In this document: one piece after another, positions 26,132 to 32,887 of the stretch
Position numbering within the stretch: position 1 is the first letter of the stretch
Layout: every line of letters begins with the position of its first letter
NCBI GenBank assembly: GCA_002394385.1
Contig: DGTS01000019.1
Coordinates: forward strand, 1 to 36,861
Direction: 5' to 3'
DNA: 36,861 bases
Origin: Prevotella sp. UBA4330
GTDB taxonomy: Bacteria > Bacteroidota > Bacteroidia > Bacteroidales > Bacteroidaceae
Position numbers and translations under genes: made by a program
The notes under the pieces: model-generated
The model's input: only the letters and a program-made list of their open reading frames with translations
The model's database searches: none
What the model was told of the DNA's origin: nothing

Positions 26132-26237
26132 ATTGATATCAAAGCGGGTTGCGATTGATGCCAAACCGGGAGACAATGTTATTAACTTTGTCGAACAAAG
26201 TTATTAAGATTGTCGAACAAAGTTATTAACTTTGTTT
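26132..26237. repeat. Two consecutive 22-bp-period repeat arrays
   Basis: The first array is two units starting ATTGAT (26132-26153, 26154-26175). The second is units 26179-26200 and 26201-26222 plus a partial to 26237, each TTATTAAnnTTGTCGAACAAAG-like with the inner palindrome CTTTGTCGAACAAAG. They lie in the 353-bp gap upstream of argD, after the end of the membrane-protein gene. Confidence 0.75.
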
Positions 26238-26288
26238 CCCCGTTTGTATCTTCTTGAAAGCCAGTTGGTTACAAACGGCGATTTCCGG

Positions 26289-26918
26289 TCATGCTTTCTT
26301 CGCGTTCATGCAGTGCTCGCAGAGGAAGTTGTAAACAAGGAAGAAATCCTCCTTGCATACATATACGCGATTTTTAGATAGTGTTTCGTTCACCTTTATC
26401 ATGTTCATGCGGGGGCAGGGTGTCAGCCGTTTAACGTCTGATAGGGTGGTGGTCATCGACGTGTGCGACTTGGCGAGCATTCCGGTGCCTATCGTTCCCA
26501 TTCTGCCTGTTGCCAAGCCTGCAAGAATGGCGAGGTCGCCAATAATCTGACCTTTCTTTGCCGAACGTGGCATCTGCTGATGTACCACCTCCTTCTCGTC
26601 CAACGTGAAGAGCACAATGTATTTTCCGCCCGCAATGAGGGCATAAACCAGATAACCGATGATGCTCAGCACCGCCATGATTGCTGCGGTGATAAGCATC
26701 GCCTTGCCCATTCCAAGCATGCCGTCAACGTCGAGGTCGCCACTGATGACGAGGATGAAGCCGACGATGACGATTACTATTAACATGGTGATGCCCAGAA
26801 CCTTCCACACATCGAACAGAATGGAGGGGTTCTTAAACATGTTCACCTCGTGTATCCAGCGGTATTTGCCGTCCTTGCACAGCATCACCCTGTTGCCGAT
26901 GTCTTCTTTCTGTTGCAT
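26289..26918 (-). CDS. Unknown two-helix membrane protein in the arginine cluster
   Basis: Not recognised. It has 209 residues: a short soluble start, two membrane segments (about 38-60 and 72-96), then a cytosolic domain (about 100-209) with mixed strands and a C-terminal CEHC pair. The arrangement is like bacterial membrane-anchored PH-like proteins, but I cannot confirm that. It lies between argC and argD on the same strand, 54 bp after argC. Confidence 0.7.
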   Translation of the reverse strand: MQQKEDIGNRVMLCKDGKYRWIHEVNMFKNPSILFDVWKVLGITMLIVIVIVGFILVISGDLDVDGMLGMGKAMLITAAIMAVLSIIGYLVYALIAGGKYIVLFTLDEKEVVHQQMPRSAKKGQIIGDLAILAGLATGRMGTIGTGMLAKSHTSMTTTLSDVKRLTPCPRMNMIKVNETLSKNRVYVCKEDFFLVYNFLCEHCMNAKKA

Positions 26919-26972
26919 GCTCTTAATGGTTATTGGTGTGGACGGAACCGTTGAACACCACCTTCAACGATG

Positions 26973-28034
26973 CTAAAATGCCGACGCTTTGAGGCGAAGC
27001 CCGCTGTCTTCGGGCAAACCGAACATGATGTTCATGTTCTGTACAGCCTGGCCCACAGCACCTTTCAGCAGGTTGTCGATGGCGGTTGTAACCACAAGTT
27101 TATTGCCGAACTTGTCGCAGTGGACAAGACATTTGTTGGTGTTCACCACCTGCTTCAGGTCTATTGCCTTGTCAGTGTAATGCGTGAAAGCAGCATCCTT
27201 ATAGAATTCCTTGTAAGCCTGAATAATGTCTTCACCGCTAACGTCGGTCTTTATGACGCTCGTCACGAAGATGCCGCGGGCGAAATCGCCACGATAGGGT
27301 ATGAAGTCGATGCTCACCGTGCCGCCTTCGTCGATGGGCGAGCCAATGACGGGGCTGTCCGCAGGGCTCACCTCGTTGAGGCTCTGGCAAATCTCGTGCA
27401 GATGCTGGTGGGTGAATAGTTTGTATGTGCTCATGTTGTTGTTGCGCCATGAGAAGTGGGTGGTGGCGCCGGGTTTCTGTCCTGCGCCGGTGCTTCCCGT
27501 GATGCCGTTCACCGCGATGTCGTCGTTGATAAGCCCCATCTTTGCCGCCGGCAACAGTCCCAGTTGTATGCATGTGGCAAAACATCCGGGGTTGGCAACG
27601 TGCATGGCATTAGCCACTTGCTCTTTGTGAATCTCGGGGAGTCCGTAAACATAATCGTGGTCGCCTTTGATGCGAAAGTCCTGCGCCAGGTCGATAATCT
27701 TCACGCTGGCGGGAACGTCGTGTTCTTTGAGGAACTGCTCGCTCTTGCCGTGCCCGAAGCAGAAGAACACCACGTCAACATCATCGAAAGGCATCTCCGA
27801 GGTGAACTTCAAATCGGTGTCGCCGATGAGTCCCTCATGAACATCACTTACCATGTTGCCTGCGTTGCTCTCCGAGTTTGCAAACACAATCTCCGCCTCC
27901 GGGTGGTTAAGCAGCAGCCTTATCAGTTCGCCACCAGTGTAACCGGCAGCGCCTAGGACCCCTACCCTGAGCCTACCCCCAGCCCCTCCCAAAAGGAGGG
28001 GAGTCTTTAAACTAGTGCTGTTATATTCGTTCAT
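26973..28034 (-). CDS. argC: N-acyl-gamma-glutamyl-phosphate reductase with repeat-encoded N-terminus
   Basis: Reduces N-acetyl- or N-succinyl-glutamyl phosphate to the semialdehyde. The Rossmann motif GVLGAAGYTGGE is at 25-36 and the catalytic Cys is C151 in ANPGCFATC. It has 353 residues. The first 22 are abnormal: residues 1-10 come from the 3' end of the DUF559 cassette and residues 11-22 are encoded by its inverted repeat (27971-28003). Native ArgC proteins begin within a few residues of the Rossmann strand. The start ATG (28034) overlaps the DUF559 stop by 14 nt. No in-frame ATG, GTG or ATG-like codon lies closer except a TTG within the repeat, so the extension is probably translated. 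Confidence 0.92.
   Translation of the reverse strand: MNEYNSTSLKTPLLLGGAGGRLRVGVLGAAGYTGGELIRLLLNHPEAEIVFANSESNAGNMVSDVHEGLIGDTDLKFTSEMPFDDVDVVFFCFGHGKSEQFLKEHDVPASVKIIDLAQDFRIKGDHDYVYGLPEIHKEQVANAMHVANPGCFATCIQLGLLPAAKMGLINDDIAVNGITGSTGAGQKPGATTHFSWRNNNMSTYKLFTHQHLHEICQSLNEVSPADSPVIGSPIDEGGTVSIDFIPYRGDFARGIFVTSVIKTDVSGEDIIQAYKEFYKDAAFTHYTDKAIDLKQVVNTNKCLVHCDKFGNKLVVTTAIDNLLKGAVGQAVQNMNIMFGLPEDSGLRLKASAF
27971..28003 (-). repeat. Right terminal inverted repeat of the DUF559 cassette (argC side)
   Basis: Read on the minus strand: a CCCCTCC hairpin with loop near TTTT, GGGAGGGG, then the tail CTGGGGGTAGGC. It encodes ArgC residues 11-22. Confidence 0.88.
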
Positions 28035-28422
28035 TAATAATATATTGCTTAATTTTGTTCAGTACCGCCTCTATATTCCCAATCACTTCTTCATTGGTGA
28101 ATCTCATTACATAGAACCCCTTGTTCTCTATCCATTCGGTTCTTTGTTCATCACTTATTTGCTGGTCCGGTAGTTGATGGTATCCTCCATCAATTTCTAC
28201 GATAAGTTTTCTGGATAAACAAGCAAAATCCGCTATGAATGTGCCTATTATGTGCTGCCTGCGGAAACTATAACCTGTCTGTTTCCCCTTCAAATATTCC
28301 CACAGGACACCTTCTGCTTCAGTTGGTTTCTTACGGTTTTCGATAGCGAATTCTTTCAGTTTTTCGTATAGGATGGGGTCGGCCATCTCGTATCCGAACT
28401 GCCTTTTCTCTTCGCTCATCAT
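28021..28422 (-). CDS. DUF559 endonuclease-domain protein
   Basis: 133 residues of the DUF559 family, which belongs to the PD-(D/E)XK/Vsr-like nuclease superfamily. Conserved pieces in order: PTEAEGVLWEYLKGKQ (33-48), FRRQHIIGTFIADFAC (53-68, with D65), LIVEIDGGYH (73-82, with E76 and D78) and FYVMRF (103-108). The putative metal-binding acids are present, so it looks active. It has a GGAG site 9 nt upstream of the ATG, and its stop overlaps the argC start. No transposase or integrase signature is present. Composition is A/T-rich compared with its neighbours. Nothing suggests a role in arginine synthesis; it is best seen as cargo or as an enzyme acting on the element's own ends. Confidence 0.88.
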   Translation of the reverse strand: MMSEEKRQFGYEMADPILYEKLKEFAIENRKKPTEAEGVLWEYLKGKQTGYSFRRQHIIGTFIADFACLSRKLIVEIDGGYHQLPDQQISDEQRTEWIENKGFYVMRFTNEEVIGNIEAVLNKIKQYIINERI

Positions 28423-28428
28423 AATGAC

Positions 28429-28494
28429 TTACTCCAGTAAAACAAACATCCCTTTTGTTCTCCCCTCCTTTTGGGAGGGGGAGGGGGTAGGCAT
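28429..28494 (-). CDS. 21-codon leader reading through the left inverted repeat
   Basis: An ATG overlapping the argG stop (TAATG) opens a 21-codon frame through the repeat, MPTPSPSQ..., ending 6 nt before the DUF559 start. The ATG is probably the original argC start codon. It may pass ribosomes from argG to DUF559; whether it makes a stable peptide is unknown. Confidence 0.4.
   Translation of the reverse strand: MPTPSPSQKEGRTKGMFVLLE
28460..28492 (+). repeat. Left terminal inverted repeat of the DUF559 cassette (argG side)
   Basis: Hairpin CCCCTCC/GGGAGGGG followed by the tail GGGGGTAGGC pointing to argG, two differences from the other end. It begins 1 bp after the argG stop codon. Confidence 0.88.
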
Positions 28495-29693
28495 TACCTC
28501 TTCTCGTCCTTATGTATCCCGTAATAAACACGCAACGGAGTGCTGCTTACCTTGATGAAACCCTTTGCCTCGTCGCTGGTCCAGCCGTGCTGCATCTCGC
28601 CGTATTCGCCGAGTTTCGACTTTGTGAGGTCGTTCTCGCTGTCAACGCCAACGGTCTGGAATCCGTATGGACGCAGTTCGAGAATCGCCGTTCCCGTGAC
28701 GTTGCGCTGACTGCTGGTGAGCATTGCCTCGATGTCGGGCATCACAGGCTCCAGATACTGGCTCTCGTGCAGGAACATGCCGTACCAGTTGGCCACTTGG
28801 TCCTTCCAGTATTGCTGCCATTTAGACAGTGTCGATTTCTCCAGCAGGCGGTGAGCCTCGATGATAAGTTTCGGAGCGGCAGCCTCGAAAGCCACGCGTC
28901 CCTTTATGCCGATGATGGTATCGCCCACGTTGCAGTCGCGTCCGATGGCGTATGATGCGCCAATCTCCTCGATTTTCTGTATCGCTTTTATCTTGTCGTC
29001 GAACTTCTCGCCGTTCACTGCTACAATCTCGCCTTTCTCAAAGGTTATCTTCAGTTGCGAAGGCTCCTGACGGGTGACGTGCTTCAGATAGGCTTCCTCG
29101 GGCAGTCCCTGTGTCGGGTCGAGAATCTCGCCGCCGCAGATGCTGGTTCCCCAGATGCCCACGTTGTAACTGTATTTCAGTTTCGTGAAGTCGGCAAAGA
29201 ATCCGTTCTCGTTCAGATAATCGACCTCTTCCTTACGACTCAGTGCGTGGTCGCGCGTCAGGGTGATAATCTCCACACCTGGAGCCATCACGAGGAAGGT
29301 CATGTCGAAGCGTATCTGGTCGTTGCCTGCGCCTGTTGAGCCGTGCGCAATGGCGTCGGCACCTATCTCGTTGGCATAGCGCGCAATGGCTATTGCCTGG
29401 AAGATGCGCTCCGATGATACCGAGATGGGGTAGCAGTTGTTGCGCATCACGTTGCCGAAAATCATGTATTTCAGCGATTTCTCGTAATATTCGTGTGTCA
29501 CGTCGAGTGTGACATACTTCGTGGCGCCCAGTTTGTAGGCGTTCTCTTCGTTCTTCTTCAGTTGCTCCTCGCTGAATCCGCCGGTGTTGGCGCATGCAGC
29601 ATACACATCATATCCATCGTTCTTCAACTTCATCACGGTGTAACTGGTGTCCAGTCCACCTGAAAAAGCCACTACAACCTTTTTCTTGCTCAT
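28494..29693 (-). CDS. argG: Argininosuccinate synthase
   Basis: Joins citrulline and aspartate using ATP, making argininosuccinate. It has 399 residues with the N-type ATP motif AFSGGLDTSY (9-18), GSTGAGNDQIRFD and SICGGEILDP. It starts 24 bp after the GNAT gene. Its stop codon is directly followed by the inverted repeat of the DUF559 cassette; the gene itself looks intact. Confidence 0.95.
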   Translation of the reverse strand: MSKKKVVVAFSGGLDTSYTVMKLKNDGYDVYAACANTGGFSEEQLKKNEENAYKLGATKYVTLDVTHEYYEKSLKYMIFGNVMRNNCYPISVSSERIFQAIAIARYANEIGADAIAHGSTGAGNDQIRFDMTFLVMAPGVEIITLTRDHALSRKEEVDYLNENGFFADFTKLKYSYNVGIWGTSICGGEILDPTQGLPEEAYLKHVTRQEPSQLKITFEKGEIVAVNGEKFDDKIKAIQKIEEIGASYAIGRDCNVGDTIIGIKGRVAFEAAAPKLIIEAHRLLEKSTLSKWQQYWKDQVANWYGMFLHESQYLEPVMPDIEAMLTSSQRNVTGTAILELRPYGFQTVGVDSENDLTKSKLGEYGEMQHGWTSDEAKGFIKVSSTPLRVYYGIHKDEKR

Positions 29694-29717
29694 TGTTCCT
29701 TATTTTCTGTTTCTATT

Positions 29718-30323
29718 TTATTTTTCTTCTTCTATACCTTCAAGGCGGCGTATGCGGGCAAGCACCTCGTTGGGTATCTTCGCCGGCAGGTGCTCCTCGG
29801 GGTCGAACAGCATTCCCGTGCAGATGCAGTATTTGCGGCCCGTGCGCTTCAGCACATCCACGTTGACGCATCCCTCGCAGCCGCGCCAGAACGCTTCGTC
29901 GTCGGTGAGGTCGGCAAAGGTCACTGGCTTATAGCCCAACTGCGTGTTCATCTGCATCACTGCCGCGCCGCTGGTTAGCGAGAATATCTTGGCTTTCGGC
30001 CATCGTATTCGCGCCAGGGTGAATGTCATGTCCTTAATGCGTTTCGCCAGTCCCAGTCCTCGGTAGTCGGGATGCACAATTAGTCCCGACGTGGTGACAT
30101 ACTGCTTGTTGCCCCACGTCTCGATGTAACTGAATCCGGCGAACTTGTCTCCGTCGAGTGCTATAACCGCTTTCGCTTCGCGCATCTTCGTCGTCAGATA
30201 TTCATGCGTGCGCTTCGCTATTCCAGTGCCGCGCACCTTGGCGGCCTCGGTGATGGTTTCAAGAATGGTGTCAACGTACTTCTCGTGCGATGCGTCGGCC
30301 ACCATTACTTCGATTTCTTTCAT
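29718..30323 (-). CDS. GNAT-family acyltransferase in the arginine cluster
   Basis: 201 residues with a GNAT fold: the acyl-CoA loop HPDYRGLGLAKRI (84-96) and a C-terminal FSLTSGAAVMQMNTQLGY. An unusual cysteine set follows: C149-x2-C152 and C166-x-C168, which could bind a metal. I chose the ATG at 30323, which has GGGGG 8 nt upstream; a start at 30338 is possible. It lies between argR and argG. The cluster lacks a visible argA or argJ, so this protein is a candidate for the first N-acylation of glutamate, but this is inference. Confidence 0.82.
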   Translation of the reverse strand: MKEIEVMVADASHEKYVDTILETITEAAKVRGTGIAKRTHEYLTTKMREAKAVIALDGDKFAGFSYIETWGNKQYVTTSGLIVHPDYRGLGLAKRIKDMTFTLARIRWPKAKIFSLTSGAAVMQMNTQLGYKPVTFADLTDDEAFWRGCEGCVNVDVLKRTGRKYCICTGMLFDPEEHLPAKIPNEVLARIRRLEGIEEEK

Positions 30324-30380
30324 TACAAATCCCCCCATTATCCCTTGATAACAGGAACGCCATGCGGGGGTACGGGCTTT

Positions 30381-30857
30381 TTATCTGATGTTTGGAATAA
30401 CGGTACTCAGTGCTTCAATCACTTCGTCGTGCGCTACGCCTTCCTTTATAACAATGAGGATGGTGTCGTCGCCAGCGATGGTACCGAGTATTTGGGGTAT
30501 GTCACTTGCATCGATGTTGTATGCTATGCTTGAAGCGTACCCCGGACGGGTCTTTATGACACCCATGTTCATGGAGAAGTTTATCGAGACAAAGCCACTC
30601 GACTGCAACATTTCCATGGCCGACTGGGGCTTGGTGATGCGCTTGTACATAGTGTCGTTGGGCAATACATAAACATACTTGCCGTTCATCGACGCTGCTT
30701 TCGCTACTTTCAACTGCTTCAGGTCACGGCTCAGCGTTGCCTGAGTGAGTTTGAAACCTTCTTTCTCCAGTGCGCGGAGCACTTCTTCCTGCGAGCCCAG
30801 TTCCATGCTCGAGATGAGCATCTTAAGGGCTTCCATTCTACTGTTTTTAATCTTCAT
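30381..30857 (-). CDS. argR: Arginine repressor
   Basis: 158 residues: N-terminal winged HTH (about 5-70, with QATLSRDLKQLKV recognising DNA) and C-terminal hexamerisation/arginine domain (about 80-158, with GTIAGDDTILIV). When arginine is bound it represses arginine genes. It is the first gene of the cluster, has a strong promoter at 30885-30916, and A/T-rich sites around that promoter that may be its own operators. Confidence 0.94.
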   Translation of the reverse strand: MKIKNSRMEALKMLISSMELGSQEEVLRALEKEGFKLTQATLSRDLKQLKVAKAASMNGKYVYVLPNDTMYKRITKPQSAMEMLQSSGFVSINFSMNMGVIKTRPGYASSIAYNIDASDIPQILGTIAGDDTILIVIKEGVAHDEVIEALSTVIPNIR

Positions 30858-30884
30858 GTCTTTTATATGTTACCGATTCGACTG

Positions 30885-30916
30885 CAAAATTATACATTAA
30901 TTTGTGTATCGCCAAA
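30885..30916 (-). promoter_or_regulatory. argR cluster promoter
   Basis: -7 box TAATTTTG (30885-30892) and -33 box TTTG (30913-30916) with a 20-nt spacer, a full match to the Bacteroidetes pattern. The imperfect palindrome ATACA...TGTAT lies in the spacer. Confidence 0.75.
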
Positions 30917-30919
30917 TAT

Positions 30920-30953
30920 TTTTGCATAAATCTTTCGTTAATTTTGCATAAAA
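30920..30953. promoter_or_regulatory. Pair of TTTTGCATAAA sites, candidate ArgR operators
   Basis: TTTTGCATAAA occurs at 30920-30930 and 30942-30952, 22 bp apart, just upstream of the -33 box. The position and A/T-rich half-site character fit ArgR boxes, which bind in pairs. Confidence 0.45.
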
Positions 30954-30968
30954 GGGTAACAATAGTTA

Positions 30969-31009
30969 CAAAAAAAGCGGCGCAGCACTCAACAGAGGAA
31001 CTGCGCCGC
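30969..31009 (-). terminator. Rho-independent terminator after the Bax-inhibitor gene
   Basis: A perfect 9-bp stem GCGGCGCAG/CTGCGCCGC (30977-31009) followed on the minus strand by seven or more T. It begins 30 bp after the stop of the Bax-inhibitor gene. Confidence 0.9.
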
Positions 31010-31038
31010 AAGCCAGTCTATGATATTTGTTCTTGTGG

Positions 31039-31755
31039 TCAATCGCGGCTGCCGCCGAAGATTCGCAGCAGATACATAAACATGTTGATGAAGTCGAGAT
31101 AGAGGCTCAGCGCTCCCATCAGCGCTATCTTCTGCGTGGTGCTCTCGGGATAGTCGGCCTCCATGAGCATCCTCTTGATGCGCTGGGTGTCGTAGATGGT
31201 CAGTCCGGCGAAGATTATCACGCCTATCCAACTTACCACGAGGTCCATCAGTCCGCTCTTGATGAAGAAGATGTTCACCAGCGAGGCGATGATAAGTCCC
31301 ACAACACCCATGATGAGCACGGGTCCCATCTTCGACAGGTCCAGTTTCAGCACTGCGCCGATAATGGCCATCACGGCGAACATTCCTGCTGTGATGAAGA
31401 ATACGGCGGCGATGCTGCGTATGTCGTAAACGAGGAATATGGATGCCATGGTGAGTCCGTTCACCACCGAATAGAGTGCAAAAAGCAGCGTGGCTACGGG
31501 CACCGACAACTTGTTTATGGCGGCGCTGATGCCGAACACCAGTCCCAGTTCGGCTATGATGATGCCCCAGAAGAGCAGTCGGTTGCTGGCTATGGTGTAC
31601 CAGATGCCGGTGTCAGCGACAATCCATGCCGTCAGACCGGTGATGCAGAGTGCCAGTGTCATCCACAGATAAACCTTGCGCATCGTCTTCGGCATTGCTA
31701 TCGACGCGCGCTGTTCCTTCTCTTGTATCAGTTCGTAAAGTCTTTCTTCTGTCAT
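31039..31755 (-). CDS. Bax inhibitor-1/YccA family membrane protein
   Basis: 238 residues with about seven membrane segments and the family's C-terminal pattern IGVIIFAGLTIYDTQRIK and LYLDFINMFMYLLRIFGG. Bacterial members are proposed calcium-leak channels or protease-interacting proteins. I chose the ATG at 31755; the longer frame to 31917 is translated repeat DNA. Confidence 0.9.
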   Translation of the reverse strand: MTEERLYELIQEKEQRASIAMPKTMRKVYLWMTLALCITGLTAWIVADTGIWYTIASNRLLFWGIIIAELGLVFGISAAINKLSVPVATLLFALYSVVNGLTMASIFLVYDIRSIAAVFFITAGMFAVMAIIGAVLKLDLSKMGPVLIMGVVGLIIASLVNIFFIKSGLMDLVVSWIGVIIFAGLTIYDTQRIKRMLMEADYPESTTQKIALMGALSLYLDFINMFMYLLRIFGGSRD

Positions 31756-31811
31756 TTCTTCTTGTCTTAATATTAATGTAATTATATAATAATTATCCTC
31801 ATTGCTAATGT

Positions 31812-31848
31812 CTCCCCGCCCCTGTAGGAGAGGGGTAGGGATGGGGTC
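31812..31848 (+). repeat. GC-rich hairpin-plus-tail repeat, copy E
   Basis: Hairpin CCCC...GGGG with tail AGGGATGGGGTC, tail to the right, inverted relative to copy F 61 bp away. Confidence 0.65.
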
Positions 31849-31909
31849 AGTGTCTTTTGTCCCCACACAATATCTACTATCTATTTTTGCCTTTTTACTT
31901 AATATCGCC

Positions 31910-31948
31910 GACCCCACCCCTGGCCCCTCCCCTGCATGGGTGGGGAAA
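31910..31948 (-). repeat. GC-rich hairpin-plus-tail repeat, copy F
   Basis: Inverted partner of copy E; on the minus strand the tail is AGGGGTGGGGTC. The tails of E and F face inward, opposite to the DUF559 cassette. Confidence 0.65.
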
Positions 31949-32011
31949 CATCGTGTACGGCATCTTTTGGATTCCTATCCCGTTAGTAGGGTCTTACTTC
32001 ATGTTGTTCTC

Positions 32012-32776
32012 TTATTTTTTACCTATGTTTATTTCGTCGTCGGAGTAGTATGTTATCTCGCGACGTTCCAATTGTTCGTACTTTACGTCCTCACGGGTGC
32101 TCTCTTCGTCGGCAATCATGGTGTAGCCCTTGGTGGTGGAGTAGCGCTCGGTCCAGTTGCCGTGGTCGTCGAACTTCTTGTAATCATATTCGGTGGTGTT
32201 CTCGTAATTTTCGGCCTCGGCCGCACCGCAAGTAATGATTCTCACGGGATAAACCTTATTGCCCTCATACACCAGAGAGTCGTGATTTAAAGCCTCCCAG
32301 AAGTTCGATTCCTCTGTAAGCAGTCTTCCCTGGGCATCGTAGGTTAAAGTGTAATCCTCGAATTCGCGGTCGTTCAGTCCGTCTCGCTTCAGATAATTCA
32401 CAATCCTTCCCTCGCTGTCGAGTTTTACTTCATTCATCGGAGTGTCGCCATGAAGCATCATGCTCACGTTGCCTGCATCGTCATACTTATATGTATTGCC
32501 CGCCTCGTCGATGGTGATGCGTCCCTGGCGGTCGAATGCCAATTCCAGTTTGTCGCTCTCCACCCACGGGTCTTCTCCTTCAGCGAGGCCGGTCAACTTG
32601 CAAATAGAGACTCTCACCTCCTTGACATTGCCGTAAAGACCGTATGCACGTGCATAGCCGGTGTTGTTCTCCACCTTTTTCTTGTCGCCGTCCTTGTTAT
32701 CGGCAGTCTTCGTGCTGAACGAGCATGCCGTAAGTATTAGCATTGCCGCGGCAGCCATCTTCCATAAGTTCTTCAT
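32012..32776 (-). CDS. YD-repeat-like lipoprotein
   Basis: 254 residues with a lipoprotein signal (AAAAMLILTAC, lipid Cys18). The body contains repeated strand motifs like those of YD/RHS repeats: FDRQGRITIDEAGNTYKYDDAGNV, LDSEGRIVNY, LTYDAQGRLL and FDDHGNWTERY. Probably anchored in the outer membrane. It has its own promoter at 32807-32838. Function unknown. Confidence 0.78.
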   Translation of the reverse strand: MKNLWKMAAAAMLILTACSFSTKTADNKDGDKKKVENNTGYARAYGLYGNVKEVRVSICKLTGLAEGEDPWVESDKLELAFDRQGRITIDEAGNTYKYDDAGNVSMMLHGDTPMNEVKLDSEGRIVNYLKRDGLNDREFEDYTLTYDAQGRLLTEESNFWEALNHDSLVYEGNKVYPVRIITCGAAEAENYENTTEYDYKKFDDHGNWTERYSTTKGYTMIADEESTREDVKYEQLERREITYYSDDEINIGKK

Positions 32777-32806
32777 AATCTAATAGGGTTTTATGTTTAG
32801 ATGTGG

Positions 32807-32838
32807 CAAAGATATAACATTTTTCCCAAATCTCCAAA
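32807..32838 (-). promoter_or_regulatory. Promoter of the YD-like lipoprotein gene
   Basis: -7 TATCTTTG (32807-32814) and -33 TTTG (32835-32838), spaced by 20 nt. Confidence 0.7.
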
Positions 32839-32887
32839 TATTTCTCTTGCCGCCAACTCTCATCTCTACATTCTGCACTCTCCGCTC

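Larger units (their letters stand above)
27971..28492 (-). mobile_element. 522-bp DUF559 nuclease cassette with 33-bp inverted ends
   Basis: Bounded by inverted repeats 27971-28003 and 28460-28492, identical at 31 of 33 positions, outer ends GCCTACCCCC and GGGGGTAGGC. It contains one gene (DUF559). By hand count 28021-28380 is 139/360 GC (39%), against 71/120 (59%) in adjacent argG 28561-28680, so the composition is foreign. Deleting it but keeping one GC joins argG and argC as TAATGCTCAGGGTAGGGG. Confidence 0.85.

Noticed and set aside
27971..28492. Classical insertion sequence
   Set aside because: No transposase of DDE, HUH or serine/tyrosine recombinase type is encoded; the only gene is DUF559.
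31756..31917. N-terminal extension of the Bax-inhibitor protein
   Set aside because: It translates through the GC-rich repeat E; the ATG at 31755 matches family starts.
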